A stretch of 64,000 nucleotides of DNA from Mycobacterium sp. IDR2000157661 (GCF_022317005.1 NZ_CP081006.1:434001-498000), one strand, 5' to 3'. Numbered from the stretch's first letter, positions 28,858-37,837 are shown. Made by a program: numbers and translations. Notes: generated from the letters alone by a model not told the origin.

Positions 28858-30123
28858 CTAGCCCGTGACCGCGGCATCGCTGGACGTGCCGCGGTAGTCG
28901 ACGTGCCAGTGTTTGATGCCGTTGAGCCACCCAGAACGCAACCGCTCCGGCGCGGAGATGGGCGTCAAATCGGGCAGATGATCGGCGATGGCGTTGAACA
29001 TCAGGTCGATGGTCATGCGCGCCAGGTTGGCCCCGATACAGTAGTGCGCACCCGTCCCCCCAAATCCCAACTGCGGATTGGGGCTTCGCACGATGTCGAA
29101 CGTGTGGGGGTCGTGGAAGACATCCTCGTCGAAGTTCGCCGAGCGGTAGAACAACACCACGCGTTGGCCCTTCTTGATCGGTGTGCCCGATACCTCCGTG
29201 TCCTGCAAAGCGGTGCGTTGAAACGCCGTGATCGGGGTGGCCCATCGCACGATCTCGTCGGCGGCGGTTCTTGGACGCAGCTGCTTGTACAGCTCCCACT
29301 GGTCGGGGTTCTCAGTGAATGCCATCATGCCGTGGGTAATGGAGTGACGCGTGGTTTCGTTACCAGCCACGGCAAGGGTGAGGACGAAGAACCCGAATTC
29401 GGCCTCCGAGAGCTTCTCACCGTCGATGTCAGCCTTGAGCAGCTTTGTGACGATGTCGTCGCCGGGTTCAGCCGATTTCAACTGAGCCATCTGCATCGCG
29501 TAGGTCAGTACCTGTACCGACGACGCTTGACCATCGGTCTCGGCGTACTCGGGGTCTTCAGCGCCGGTCATCTCGTCGGCCCAACGAAAAAGCTGCGCTC
29601 GGTCCTCCACCGGCACCCCGAGCAGCCCGGCGATGGCCTGCAGCGGCAATTCGTGTGCGACCTGCTCGACGAAGTCTCCGTTTCCGTGAGCGGCCGCCGA
29701 CCGTGCGATGGCCTGTGCGCAGTCACCGAGTTCGTCGCGCAGCCGCCCGACAGCGCGCGGAGTGAAGCCTCGCGAGACGATCTTGCGCAGGCGGGTGTGG
29801 TGCGGAGCGTCTACGTTGAGCATCGACGCGCGAGCGGCATCGATGTTCGCCCGATCGACATCGTCGGGGTAGCGCGGCAGTGCCGTGTTCTCCCACGTGG
29901 AGAAGACGTCATTGCGAAGCGAAACCTCCCGCACGTCCTTGTGTTTGGTCACTACCCAGAACCCGCCGTCATTGAATCCGCCCTTGCCGACGGGCTGCTC
30001 GTTCCACCAGATAGGAGTCGTTCGCCGAAGCTCGGCCAACTCCTCTACCGGGAGCCGCTCGGCGTAGATGTCGGGGTTGGTGAAGTCGAACCCGGCAGGT
30101 AATTGTGGTTGCTCCATAGACAT
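28858..30123 (-). CDS. cytochrome P450, CYP125-like (steroid C26/27-hydroxylase type)
   Basis: A 421-residue P450. The haem-binding loop FGGTGAHYCIGANLAR puts the thiolate at Cys362, with I-helix AVAGNETTRHS and EIVRWATPITAFQRTAL. The N-terminus (LPAGFDFTNPDIYAERLPVE) and end (RLRSGWLNGIKHW) are nearly those of mycobacterial CYP125, which oxidises the terminal methyl of the cholesterol side chain. This copy is not in a recognisable cholesterol regulon, and it sits between a TetR gene and a fadD-like gene. It is probably a paralogue acting on a steroid or another branched alkyl chain. Confidence 0.92.
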   Translation of the reverse strand: MSMEQPQLPAGFDFTNPDIYAERLPVEELAELRRTTPIWWNEQPVGKGGFNDGGFWVVTKHKDVREVSLRNDVFSTWENTALPRYPDDVDRANIDAARASMLNVDAPHHTRLRKIVSRGFTPRAVGRLRDELGDCAQAIARSAAAHGNGDFVEQVAHELPLQAIAGLLGVPVEDRAQLFRWADEMTGAEDPEYAETDGQASSVQVLTYAMQMAQLKSAEPGDDIVTKLLKADIDGEKLSEAEFGFFVLTLAVAGNETTRHSITHGMMAFTENPDQWELYKQLRPRTAADEIVRWATPITAFQRTALQDTEVSGTPIKKGQRVVLFYRSANFDEDVFHDPHTFDIVRSPNPQLGFGGTGAHYCIGANLARMTIDLMFNAIADHLPDLTPISAPERLRSGWLNGIKHWHVDYRGTSSDAAVTG

Positions 30124-30165
30124 GTCCTCGCTGGGAGACGGGTTGATCGAGATAGCGGTTCAACG

Positions 30166-30834
30166 TCAGCGTCGCGACCGAAGCTGTTGACTTGAGGCGA
30201 CGAACAGGGTGCCGCCGATCATCGCTTTCGCGGCCTGCAGCGCTGATCGGTAGGCGCGCGGCGGAAGGGTCGCCGCCTGATCGGTCAGCCCACGCGCCAG
30301 AGCGTACACGGCGTCGGTCACCCCCACGGGGTCGCTGCCCCGCGGTAATCCACCCTGAACATGGGCATTTTCGATGACGCCGGCGATGATCTCGCGCAGC
30401 GGTTCGAGCTCGGCGCCCGACGACCGCAGGGGTCGTGCGAAGGCGACCGCCTCGGCGAGGGTGGCCCGTTCGAACGCGGCGAGGTAGGGATACTCCTGCA
30501 TGAGCAATCCTGATTCGTCGAGGACCGCCGAGAGCCGGTCGATGACGTCGCCGTCGCGGCGACCGGCCGCCCGCAGGCGTGGCAACGCCACCTCTTCGAT
30601 CTCGTGGACCGCCGCGGTGAGCAGCTCGGACTTGGTGGCGAAGTAGTTGTACAGCGCCGCGCTACTCACCTCCGCCGAGCGGGCGATCTCTCGGATGGAC
30701 GCTTTGGAGTAGCCGACCTCGGCGACGCAGCGCATCGTCGCGGTGAGGATGCGCCGACGGGTCTCCTCGCCGTTCGCGCCGACCGGACGGCCCAACTGCG
30801 GAGCCGCTCGTGCGGCGTCACTTCGAGTCGGCAT
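30166..30834 (-). CDS. TetR-family transcriptional regulator of the P450-ligase operon
   Basis: A 222-residue TetR regulator. The N-terminus GRPVGANGEETRRRIL leads into a helix-turn-helix (IREIARSAEVSSAALYNYFATK, roughly residues 47-68). It is followed after 42 bp by the CYP125-like gene and then the acyl-CoA ligase, all on the minus strand, so it is likely the local repressor and autoregulated. Two imperfect inverted repeats lie in its upstream region at 30850-30873 and 30896-30913. Confidence 0.88.
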   Translation of the reverse strand: MPTRSDAARAAPQLGRPVGANGEETRRRILTATMRCVAEVGYSKASIREIARSAEVSSAALYNYFATKSELLTAAVHEIEEVALPRLRAAGRRDGDVIDRLSAVLDESGLLMQEYPYLAAFERATLAEAVAFARPLRSSGAELEPLREIIAGVIENAHVQGGLPRGSDPVGVTDAVYALARGLTDQAATLPPRAYRSALQAAKAMIGGTLFVASSQQLRSRR

Positions 30835-30849
30835 CGAACCCTCTCAGCA

Positions 30850-30873
30850 GTTGTCAATCTTCTCCGTGTCAAC
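30850..30873. promoter_or_regulatory. inverted repeat just upstream of the second TetR gene
   Basis: GTTGTCA (30850-30856) and TGTCAAC (30867-30873) form arms matching at six of seven bases, separated by 10 bp. The element ends 16 bp from the TetR start. On the minus strand it also contains TTGACA twice, so it may overlap a promoter. This is a candidate autoregulatory operator. Confidence 0.35.
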
Positions 30874-30895
30874 CCGCGACACCGGCAAAGATATC

Positions 30896-30913
30896 TAATC
30901 AATCGATCGTTTA
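30896..30913. promoter_or_regulatory. A/T-rich imperfect palindrome upstream of the second TetR gene
   Basis: TAATCAATC followed by GATCGTTTA, centred on ATCGAT, matches its reverse complement at 14 of 18 positions. It lies in the 138-bp gap between the aldehyde dehydrogenase 3' end and the TetR start, an unusually A/T-rich stretch for this genome. A role as operator or promoter is inferred from position only. Confidence 0.35.
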
Positions 30914-30972
30914 TATGGCAAGACACGAGTTCGGCCGCATCCCGACGCAACGATGTCCGACCGTGAGCGACC

Positions 30973-32463
30973 TCAGCGTTTACGGAAAACCGTGCGGTGC
31001 CAGTCCTTCTCGGCGGCACCGGTGATGTCGCTCATCACATGCTTGACGGTGAGGTACTCCTCGAGTGAGTAGTCGCTCATGTCCTTGCCGAACCCTGAAG
31101 CGCCGAAGCCGCCGTGCGGCATCTCCGAGATGATCGGGATGTGGTCGTTGATCCACACGCAGCCGGCGTGGATCTCGCGTGACGCCCGCTGAGCCCGGTA
31201 CACGTCGCGGGTCCACGCCGAGGCCGCCAGCCCGTAGGAGGTGTCATTGGCCTGCCGCAGCGCGTCGTCGTCGTCGGTGAACGCCCGCACCGTCAGCACC
31301 GGGCCGAAGATCTCGTCGCGGTAGACCTCCGAGCGCTCGTCGACGTCGGCGATCACCGTCGGTGAGTAGAACGACCCCGGCCGCTGCGGCGCCGACCCAC
31401 CGACGACGATGCGGCCGCCCTGCCCCGGCGCACGCTCGACCATGCCCGCCACCTTCGCCCGGTGCGCCGTCGAGATCAGCGGCCCGAGGTCGGTGTCCGG
31501 GTCCTCCGGATCGCCCACCACGATCTTGGCGAACAGTTCGGCCACTCCGGCGACGAAGTCGTCATACAGAGCCTGCGCGACGATCGCACGCGTCGCCGCC
31601 GTGCAGTCCTGCCCGGTGTTGATCAACGCGCCCGCGACCGCGCCCTGGATCGCCGCGTCCAGGTCGGCGTCATCGAACACCACGAACGGCGCCTTGCCAC
31701 CCAATTCCAGCTGCACCCGGTGCCCGTACACCGCCGCGGCGGCCATCACCTTGCGGCCGACCGGCGTCGACCCGGTGAACGTCACCATGTCGACGTCGCG
31801 GTGCCCGGCCAACGCCGTACCGACATCGGCGCCGGCACCGGTGACGACGTTGAGCACGCCGTCGGGCAGACCGGCCTCGGTGGCCAACCGCGCCAGCGTC
31901 AGCGTGGTCAGCGGGGTGATCTCGGCCGGTTTGATCACGACGCTGCAGCCGGCGGCCAGCGCGGGGATGACCTTCCACACCGCCATCTGCAGGGGATAGT
32001 TCCACGGGGTGATGGTCGCGACGACGCCAACGGCTTCGCGCCGGATGCTCGACGTGTGGTCGCCGGAGTACTCGGCGGTGGCCTTGCCCTCCAGGTGGCG
32101 CGCGGCGCCGGCGAAGAAGTCGATGTTGTCGACGCTGCCCGGCACGTCGAACTCCGCCGCCAGCCGCACCGGCTTGCCTGTCTGGCTCACCTCTTCGGCG
32201 ACCAGTTCGTCTGCGGCTTCGCCTGCCAGCGCAGCCAGCCGGAACAGCACCGCCGCCCGCTCGGCCGGCGTCGCGCCCGACCACTGGCCCAGCGCCGAGC
32301 GCGCCGCCGCCACCGCGGTGTCCACGTCGGCGGGCGTCGCCAACGCATACGCAGCGACCGACTCGCCGGTCGCGGGGTCGATCACCGGGTGAAGCGAACC
32401 GCCGGTGCTGACCGGCGCGCCGCAGATCCAGCTTCCCGCCACGCTGGTGGATACCCCGGTCAT
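30973..32463 (-). CDS. aldehyde dehydrogenase, gamma-aminobutyraldehyde dehydrogenase (PatD) type
   Basis: A 496-residue aldehyde dehydrogenase. TPWNYPLQMAVWKVIPALAA, FTGSTPVGRKVM, LELGGKAP (Glu base) and NTGQDCTAATR (catalytic Cys) are intact. The C-terminal block IISEMPHGGFGASGFGKDMS is typical of aminobutyraldehyde dehydrogenases, which make 4-aminobutyrate from the putrescine-derived aldehyde. It is divergent from an Lrp regulator and a class-III aminotransferase, which could generate the aldehyde. The three genes look like one diamine or omega-amino-acid unit. Confidence 0.85.
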   Translation of the reverse strand: MTGVSTSVAGSWICGAPVSTGGSLHPVIDPATGESVAAYALATPADVDTAVAAARSALGQWSGATPAERAAVLFRLAALAGEAADELVAEEVSQTGKPVRLAAEFDVPGSVDNIDFFAGAARHLEGKATAEYSGDHTSSIRREAVGVVATITPWNYPLQMAVWKVIPALAAGCSVVIKPAEITPLTTLTLARLATEAGLPDGVLNVVTGAGADVGTALAGHRDVDMVTFTGSTPVGRKVMAAAAVYGHRVQLELGGKAPFVVFDDADLDAAIQGAVAGALINTGQDCTAATRAIVAQALYDDFVAGVAELFAKIVVGDPEDPDTDLGPLISTAHRAKVAGMVERAPGQGGRIVVGGSAPQRPGSFYSPTVIADVDERSEVYRDEIFGPVLTVRAFTDDDDALRQANDTSYGLAASAWTRDVYRAQRASREIHAGCVWINDHIPIISEMPHGGFGASGFGKDMSDYSLEEYLTVKHVMSDITGAAEKDWHRTVFRKR

Positions 32464-32586
32464 GGCCTCAACGCTAACCGACCGAGGCGCGACCGGCTAC
32501 GTATTCCCGCTGTCACAGCGCCCACAAACGAGCGATTTCATGGCGATAGTTGATTGCCACGACGAATTCCGTGCACAATCATATGC

Positions 32587-33108
32587 ATGCCTAACCCTGG
32601 TTTCCCGCACGGCATCGGGCCCGTCTCGTTTCGCGTCAACCAGTCTCGGCCAGGCGCGGTGTTTCAGCTCGACGATCTGTCCAAACAGATCATCGAGAAG
32701 TTGCAGCAGGACGGGCGCCGGTCCTACGCCGGTATCGGCAAGGCGGTGGGCCTGTCGGAGGCTGCCGTGCGTCAGCGGGTACAGCGCATGGTCGACGCCG
32801 GGGTCATGCAGATCGTTGCCGTCACCGATCCGATGCAGTTGGGCTTCGCCCGGCAGGCGATGATCGGCATCAAATGCACCGGTGACACCACCCTGGTCGC
32901 CGAGAAATTGGCCGCCATCGAAGCCGTCGACTACGTGGTGCTCACTGCGGGCTCGTTCGACGCCATCGTCGAGGTCGTCTGCGCGGACGACGACGACCTC
33001 CTCGATCTCCTCAACACCCAGATCCGTGCACTGCCGGGAGTGATATCCACCGAAACTCTTGTCTACCTGAAACTTGTTAAGCAGCAATACAACTGGGGTA
33101 CAAGATGA
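32587..33108 (+). CDS. Lrp/AsnC-family transcriptional regulator
   Basis: A 173-residue regulator. An N-terminal winged helix-turn-helix (LDDLSKQIIEKLQQDGRRSY, then IGKAVGLSEAAVRQRVQRMV) is followed by the RAM ligand domain (MIGIKCTGDTTLVAEKLAAI onward). It is the first gene of a two-gene operon with the aminotransferase (ATGA overlap) and divergent from the PatD-like dehydrogenase. It probably senses an amino acid or amine and controls both directions from the 123-bp intergenic region, which holds CACG-N8-CGTG at about 32555-32570. Confidence 0.88.
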   Translation: MPNPGFPHGIGPVSFRVNQSRPGAVFQLDDLSKQIIEKLQQDGRRSYAGIGKAVGLSEAAVRQRVQRMVDAGVMQIVAVTDPMQLGFARQAMIGIKCTGDTTLVAEKLAAIEAVDYVVLTAGSFDAIVEVVCADDDDLLDLLNTQIRALPGVISTETLVYLKLVKQQYNWGTR

Positions 33109-34490
33109 CGACCACTGATATCACTCGAGAAGTTTCCACCGAACTGGAGGCCAAGGCCAGCCGGCACCTGTGGGGCCATTTCGCCCGGCATGGCCGCGGC
33201 ATCACACCGCCCATCATCACCCGTGGTCAAGGCGTGACCATCTGGGATGACAAGGGCAAGAGCTACATCGACGGCTTATCCGGTCTGTTCGTCGTGCAGG
33301 TGGGCCACGGCCGCGCCGAACTCGCCGAGGCCGCTGCCAAGCAGGCCGAACAATTGGCGTTCTTCCCGCTGTGGTCCTATGCCACTCCGACCGCGATCGA
33401 CCTGGCCGAGCGACTCGCCGGCTACGCGCCGGGCGACCTGAACCGGGTGTTCTTCACCACCGGCGGCGGCGAGGCCGTCGAGTCGGCGTGGAAGCTGGCC
33501 AAGAACTACTTCAAGCTGACCGGCAAACCCGGTAAGCACAAGGTGGTTTCGCGGTCGATCGCCTACCACGGCACGCCGCAGGGCGCCCTGGCGATCACCG
33601 GCCTGCCGGTGTTCAAGGCGCCGTTCGAACCGCTGACCCCCGGCGGTTTCCGCGTGCCGAACACCAACTTCTACCGCGCCCCAGAGCCGTACGCGCACGA
33701 CGCCAAGGCGTTCGGCCAGTACTGCGCCGACCGCATCGCCGAGGCCATCGAGTTCGAGGGTCCGGAGACGGTGTGCGCTGTCTTCCTGGAGCCGGTGCAG
33801 AACGCCGGAGGCTGCTTCCCGCCCCCGCCAGGCTATTTCGAGCGGGTCCGCGAGATCTGCGACGAGTACGACGTACTGTTGGTTTCCGACGAGGTGATCT
33901 GCGCCTACGGCCGGATCGGTTCCATGTTCGCCTGCGACGACTTCGGCTATGTACCCGACATCATCACCTGCGCCAAGGGTTTGACGTCGGGCTACTCGCC
34001 TATCGGCGCGATGATCGCCTCCGACCGGCTGTTCGAACCGTTCAACGACGGCAAGACGACGTTCGCGCACGGTTATACGTTCGGCGGACATCCGGTGTCC
34101 TCGGCGGTGGCGCTGGCCAATCTCGACATCTTCGAACGCGAGGGCCTCAACGACCACGTCATCCAGAACGCACCGGTCTTCCGCGCCACCCTCGAACGAC
34201 TGCTGGAGTTGCCCATCGTCGGCGACGTCCGCGGCGAGGGGTACTTCTACGGCATCGAACTGGTCAAGGACAAAGCCACCAAGGAGACCTTCGATGACGA
34301 GGAGTCCGAGCGGCTACTCCGGGGTTTTCTCACCCCCGCACTGTTCGAGGCCGGCCTGTACTGCCGCGCCGACGACCGCGGCGACCCCGTCGTGCAACTG
34401 GCACCGCCGCTGATCAGCGGGAAAAAGGAATTCGACGCGATCTACGACATCATGCACCGGGTGCTCGGCGAAGCCAGCCGCATGCTGTAG
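33105..34490 (+). CDS. class-III PLP-dependent aminotransferase (Rv3329 homologue)
   Basis: A 461-residue omega-transaminase fold. The PLP lysine is Lys291 in ITCAKGLTSGYSPIG. SDEVICAYGRIG holds the pyridine-binding Asp, FTTGGGEAVESAWKLA the phosphate cup, and HGYTFGGHPVS a substrate-side segment. It shares these with putrescine/beta-alanine-pyruvate transaminases. In M. tuberculosis the similar gene lies between sigJ and dacB1, matching this position. It is coupled to the Lrp regulator by ATGA. The likely role is removing a terminal amino group to give an aldehyde for the divergent dehydrogenase. Confidence 0.9.
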   Translation: MTTTDITREVSTELEAKASRHLWGHFARHGRGITPPIITRGQGVTIWDDKGKSYIDGLSGLFVVQVGHGRAELAEAAAKQAEQLAFFPLWSYATPTAIDLAERLAGYAPGDLNRVFFTTGGGEAVESAWKLAKNYFKLTGKPGKHKVVSRSIAYHGTPQGALAITGLPVFKAPFEPLTPGGFRVPNTNFYRAPEPYAHDAKAFGQYCADRIAEAIEFEGPETVCAVFLEPVQNAGGCFPPPPGYFERVREICDEYDVLLVSDEVICAYGRIGSMFACDDFGYVPDIITCAKGLTSGYSPIGAMIASDRLFEPFNDGKTTFAHGYTFGGHPVSSAVALANLDIFEREGLNDHVIQNAPVFRATLERLLELPIVGDVRGEGYFYGIELVKDKATKETFDDEESERLLRGFLTPALFEAGLYCRADDRGDPVVQLAPPLISGKKEFDAIYDIMHRVLGEASRML

Positions 34491-34548
34491 GCCGACGGCG
34501 TAGCGTCGAGCAGGTGCCGACGAAGTCACCGCGCACACGAGGAGCGAA

Positions 34549-35541
34549 ATGGCCCCTAGGAAGCCGTCGATCGATCCCGTCCGCTGGCAGCCGCCGCCTG
34601 TCGATCCGCTGCCCGATCTGCCGCCGGCCGAACTGACCGTCATCGGGCTGCCCGGCCATGCCCCAGAGGACGTGGTGGTCGACGGCGACGGCGCCATCTG
34701 GACCGGCGTCGACGACGGCCGGATCCTGCGGATCACACCCGACGGGACCGCGTCCGTCATCGCCACAACCGAAGGCCGGCCGCTGGGCATGCATGTGGCG
34801 CACGACGGGCGCATCCTGGTGTGCACCAGCCCCGGCGGCCTGCTGGCGCTCGACCCGGGCAGCGGCGCGTTGGAGACGCTGGTCGGCGAGGTCGACGACC
34901 GGCGGCTGATGTTCTGTTCGAACGTCACCCAATCACCGGAAGGCACAATCTATTTCACCGAGTCGACGAGTGCGTTCAGCTACGCCCACTTCAAGGCCGC
35001 CGTGCTCGAGGCGCGGCCGCGCGGCAGCCTGTTCCGGCGCGACGCCGACGGCACCGTGCTCACCGTCGCGGCGGGTCTCTACTTCGCCAACGGCGTGACG
35101 CCGACCGCGGACGGGTCGGCGCTGGTGTTCGCCGAGACGATGGGACGGCGGCTGTCGAAGTTCTGGTTGACCGGCGAACGCGCGGGCACGGTGACGCCGC
35201 TGCGCGTCAACCTGCCCGGGCATCCCGACAACCTCTCCACCGGCGCCGACGGCCGCATCTGGTGTGCGATGGTCTCCCCCGTCAACGCCGCCGCCGAGCG
35301 ACTCGCGACCAGTGCCCCCCTGCTGCGCAAGCTGGTGTGGAAGCTGCCCGACCGCCTGCAGCCCCAGATCAAGCCGGAGGTGTGGGCCGTCGCGTTCGAC
35401 CCCGACAGCGGTGAGGTGGTCAACGGACTGCACACCGAGCATCCGGCGTTCGGCATGGTGACGGGACTGGTCGAGGCCGACGGCCGGCTGTGGATGGGCT
35501 GCATCGGCTCGCCTGCCGTCGCGCACTGCCCGGTACCCTGA
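34549..35541 (+). CDS. SMP-30/strictosidine synthase-like beta-propeller protein
   Basis: A 330-residue protein built of six-bladed propeller repeats: PEDVVVDGDGAIWTGVDDGR near residue 40, NVTQSPEGTIYFTEST, ANGVTPTADGSALVFAET, GHPDNLSTGADGRIWCAMV. The motif layout and SSL-type N-terminus suit the SMP-30/gluconolactonase or strictosidine-synthase-like families of metal-dependent lactone hydrolases. No signal peptide. It is 58 bp after the aminotransferase on the same strand. The substrate is unknown. Confidence 0.8.
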   Translation: MAPRKPSIDPVRWQPPPVDPLPDLPPAELTVIGLPGHAPEDVVVDGDGAIWTGVDDGRILRITPDGTASVIATTEGRPLGMHVAHDGRILVCTSPGGLLALDPGSGALETLVGEVDDRRLMFCSNVTQSPEGTIYFTESTSAFSYAHFKAAVLEARPRGSLFRRDADGTVLTVAAGLYFANGVTPTADGSALVFAETMGRRLSKFWLTGERAGTVTPLRVNLPGHPDNLSTGADGRIWCAMVSPVNAAAERLATSAPLLRKLVWKLPDRLQPQIKPEVWAVAFDPDSGEVVNGLHTEHPAFGMVTGLVEADGRLWMGCIGSPAVAHCPVP

Positions 35542-35554
35542 CGCCGGAACCTTT

Positions 35555-35581
35555 GTCACTCCAGTCACATCAGTCACAGCG
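35555..35581 (+). promoter_or_regulatory. three 9-bp direct repeats resembling MtrA boxes, upstream of dacB1
   Basis: GTCACTCCA, GTCACATCA and GTCACAGCG follow one another without a gap. The response regulator MtrA of mycobacteria is known to bind direct 9-bp repeats of GTCACAgcg type at oriC and cell-wall gene promoters; the third copy fits exactly. The array lies 46 bp upstream of the dacB1 start. MtrA control of this gene is inference. Confidence 0.55.
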
Positions 35582-35626
35582 CGCCTCCGCGTAAACGGCC
35601 GCCGGACGGCTTAGTCTGCGCTCACC

Positions 35627-36847
35627 ATGGCGAACCTCCGGATATCGTCCCGGCGCGCTGCCGCACTGGCAGCGGCGCTGCTCTTGCTCACCGTTCCGGC
35701 CGTGGCAAGCGCCCAGCCGCCCGCAGCACCGGAGGGCAGCACCTGCCCGTACCGTGAGGTGACGCCACCCGCGGTCGACGCCTCGGAGGTGCCCAAACCA
35801 GGCCAGGCGCCGCCTGCGCCGCTGCCGGTCCCGGCGACGCCGCTGGGCGGTGACGCGCTGAGCGGGTGCGGTGTCATCACGGCTCCGGGCACGCCGCCGC
35901 TGCCCACCGACGTCTCGGCCGAGGCCTGGATCGTGGCCGACCTCGAAACCGGCGACGTCATCGCGGCCAAGGACCCACACGGCAGGCACCGCCCCGCCAG
36001 CATCGTCAAGGTGCTCACCGCGATGCAGGCCATCAAGGAATTGCCGATCCACAAGGTGGTGCCCGGCACCGCCGAGGACGCCGCCCAGGAAGGCACGAGC
36101 GTCGGCGTCGGCGAGAACGGCCACTACTCCATCAATGACCTGTTGCACGGATTGCTGATGTACTCCGGCAACGACGCCGCGCACGCCCTGGCGATGCAGA
36201 TGGGCGGCGTGGACACCGCGCTGGCCAAGATCAACGACCTCGCCAAGAAGCTGGGCGGGCACGACACCCGGGTCGCGACACCGTCGGGTCTCGACGGCCC
36301 CGGCATGAGCACGTCGGCCTACGACATGGCGCTGTTCTACCGCTACGCCTGGCAGAACCCGATCTTCACCGACATCGTCGGCACCAAACACTTCGACTTC
36401 CCCGGTCGCGGCGACGTCGGCTACCCGATAGAGAACGACAACAAGCTGCTGCTGAACTACCCCGGCGCGTTGGGCGGCAAGACCGGCTACACCGACGACG
36501 CCGGCCAGACCTTCGTCGGCGCGGCCGAACGCAACGGCCGCCGACTGGTCGCCGTGCTGCTCAAGGGCACCCGCCAGCCGATCGCCCCGTGGGAACAGGC
36601 CGCCCATCTGCTCGACTACGGTTTCGCGACTGCGCCCGGCACCAAGATCGGCACGCTGATCGAGCCCGATCCGTCGTTGACCGGTAGGCCGGCGACCGAC
36701 TCCGCCGACACGGCCGCGACCGCCGCACCCTTGCTGGGCGATGTCGACGCGATGCCGGTGCGGGTCGGGGTCGCGGTCGTCGGCACCGTGATCGTGTTCA
36801 TGCTCATCATGGGCGCGCGGTCACTGAACCGGCGACCGGCGCCCTAA
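35627..36847 (+). CDS. dacB1: D-alanyl-D-alanine carboxypeptidase DacB1
   Basis: A 406-residue penicillin-binding protein of the S11 family, trimming the terminal D-Ala of peptidoglycan stem peptides. A signal peptide covers residues 1-29 (cleavage near ASA-QPP). A proline-rich spacer follows, then the catalytic motifs: Ser125-Ile-Val-Lys128, Ser180-Gly-Asn182 and Lys285-Thr-Gly287. A C-terminal membrane helix ([20 protein letters not shown]) anchors it at the outer face of the membrane. MtrA-like repeats lie just upstream. Position after the aminotransferase matches M. tuberculosis Rv3330. Confidence 0.95.
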   Translation: MANLRISSRRAAALAAALLLLTVPAVASAQPPAAPEGSTCPYREVTPPAVDASEVPKPGQAPPAPLPVPATPLGGDALSGCGVITAPGTPPLPTDVSAEAWIVADLETGDVIAAKDPHGRHRPASIVKVLTAMQAIKELPIHKVVPGTAEDAAQEGTSVGVGENGHYSINDLLHGLLMYSGNDAAHALAMQMGGVDTALAKINDLAKKLGGHDTRVATPSGLDGPGMSTSAYDMALFYRYAWQNPIFTDIVGTKHFDFPGRGDVGYPIENDNKLLLNYPGALGGKTGYTDDAGQTFVGAAERNGRRLVAVLLKGTRQPIAPWEQAAHLLDYGFATAPGTKIGTLIEPDPSLTGRPATDSADTAATAAPLLGDVDAMPVRVGVAVVGTVIVFMLIMGARSLNRRPAP

Positions 36848-36872
36848 AGCGGGCTCCGTTCGGGTCTGTCCA

Positions 36873-37766
36873 CTACCCCCGGTGCTCCGTTAGTCGCCTT
36901 GCAGTCGAGGTCAATTCATGGACATAACGCTCGCGTTCCTTGCGCGGCACCGCTGCACGGAATGGACCGATCTGTAATTCCCACTGGGCGCGACGCCCTG
37001 AATCGAAGACCGGCGTGGTCAGCACGCTGACAGGCAGATCGTCGTTGACCGCGAGCTCTTCCGGCGTGTACGGCATGCCGTTGAGGTTGCTGAGCAGCTG
37101 CGCCACTCGGTCGCGGAGACCGGTGCCGGCCGGGCTGTCGGACAGAAAGCTGACCACGTCGGCGATGACGTCGACGGTATCGATGCTCGCCGCGCCGACA
37201 CCCCATATCCCCACGCCGGTGTCGCGAATCGTGTTCAGCAGATGCGCCAGCCGTGCGTGGTCCTCCCGGGCCCCTCGGGCGAGCCAGGCTTTCTGCATCG
37301 CCGTGTCGGCATATGCGACCGTCGCCGCTCCGGCGGGCGGAGCCAGTGGTACCCGTGTCCCGGAAGCGATGCCCGCGGGAATCCGGCCGGAGCCGATCGC
37401 AACGGCGACGACGATCATCTGGTCGCGGTGAACGGTGCTCAGCCCGACCGCGCAGCCGACCCTCTCGGCGAGGCGGTCCAGCTCGGCGTCCACTTCGGCG
37501 GGGTGCGGCAGCGCCGGGCGCACCCGCTCGCTGATCGCGATCAACGCGGGCCCCAGCCGGTACGTCAGGTCAGGCTGCCGAATCACCCAGCCCTTGTGGT
37601 CGAGTTCGGAGAGGATCGCTCCCGCTGTCGACCGGCTCAGGTCAAGCCCGTCGGCGATCTCGGCGGCCGAATGCGGCCGATCGCGGACGGTGAGGAACTC
37701 GATTACGGCGACCACACGCTGTGTCGGAGGTGAAGTCGAGGCCGCGACAACCTTGACACCGGTCAC
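36873..37766 (-). CDS. IclR-family transcriptional regulator
   Basis: A 297-residue IclR regulator with N-terminal winged helix (HSAAEIADGLDLSRSTAGAI, then LSELDHKGWVIR) and a C-terminal effector domain. The GTG at 37766 is chosen over upstream starts because AGGAG lies 5 bp before it. It is divergent from a P450 gene. The gap between them contains a perfect inverted repeat (37797-37818), so it most likely controls the P450 and itself. Confidence 0.85.
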   Translation of the reverse strand: MTGVKVVAASTSPPTQRVVAVIEFLTVRDRPHSAAEIADGLDLSRSTAGAILSELDHKGWVIRQPDLTYRLGPALIAISERVRPALPHPAEVDAELDRLAERVGCAVGLSTVHRDQMIVVAVAIGSGRIPAGIASGTRVPLAPPAGAATVAYADTAMQKAWLARGAREDHARLAHLLNTIRDTGVGIWGVGAASIDTVDVIADVVSFLSDSPAGTGLRDRVAQLLSNLNGMPYTPEELAVNDDLPVSVLTTPVFDSGRRAQWELQIGPFRAAVPRKERERYVHELTSTARRLTEHRG

Positions 37767-37796
37767 GATGGCTCCTAACGTCATCGGACAACAGAT

Positions 37797-37818
37797 ATTC
37801 GTACAGTATGGTACGAAT
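37797..37818. promoter_or_regulatory. perfect 8-bp inverted repeat between the IclR and P450 genes
   Basis: Arms ATTCGTAC and GTACGAAT are perfectly complementary with six bases between. This matches a dimeric operator and lies in the only intergenic space of the divergent pair. It contains the ATG at 37808 that would be the longest P450 start, arguing that the true start is further downstream. Binding by the adjacent IclR protein is inferred. Confidence 0.6.
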
Positions 37819-37837
37819 AGTCGGAAAGCGAATCGAT

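Noticed and set aside
32511..32520. TGTCACAGCG in the Lrp/dehydrogenase intergenic region as an ECF41 -35 box or MtrA box
   Set aside because: No CGTC follows at 16 bp, and there is only one 9-bp copy rather than direct repeats.
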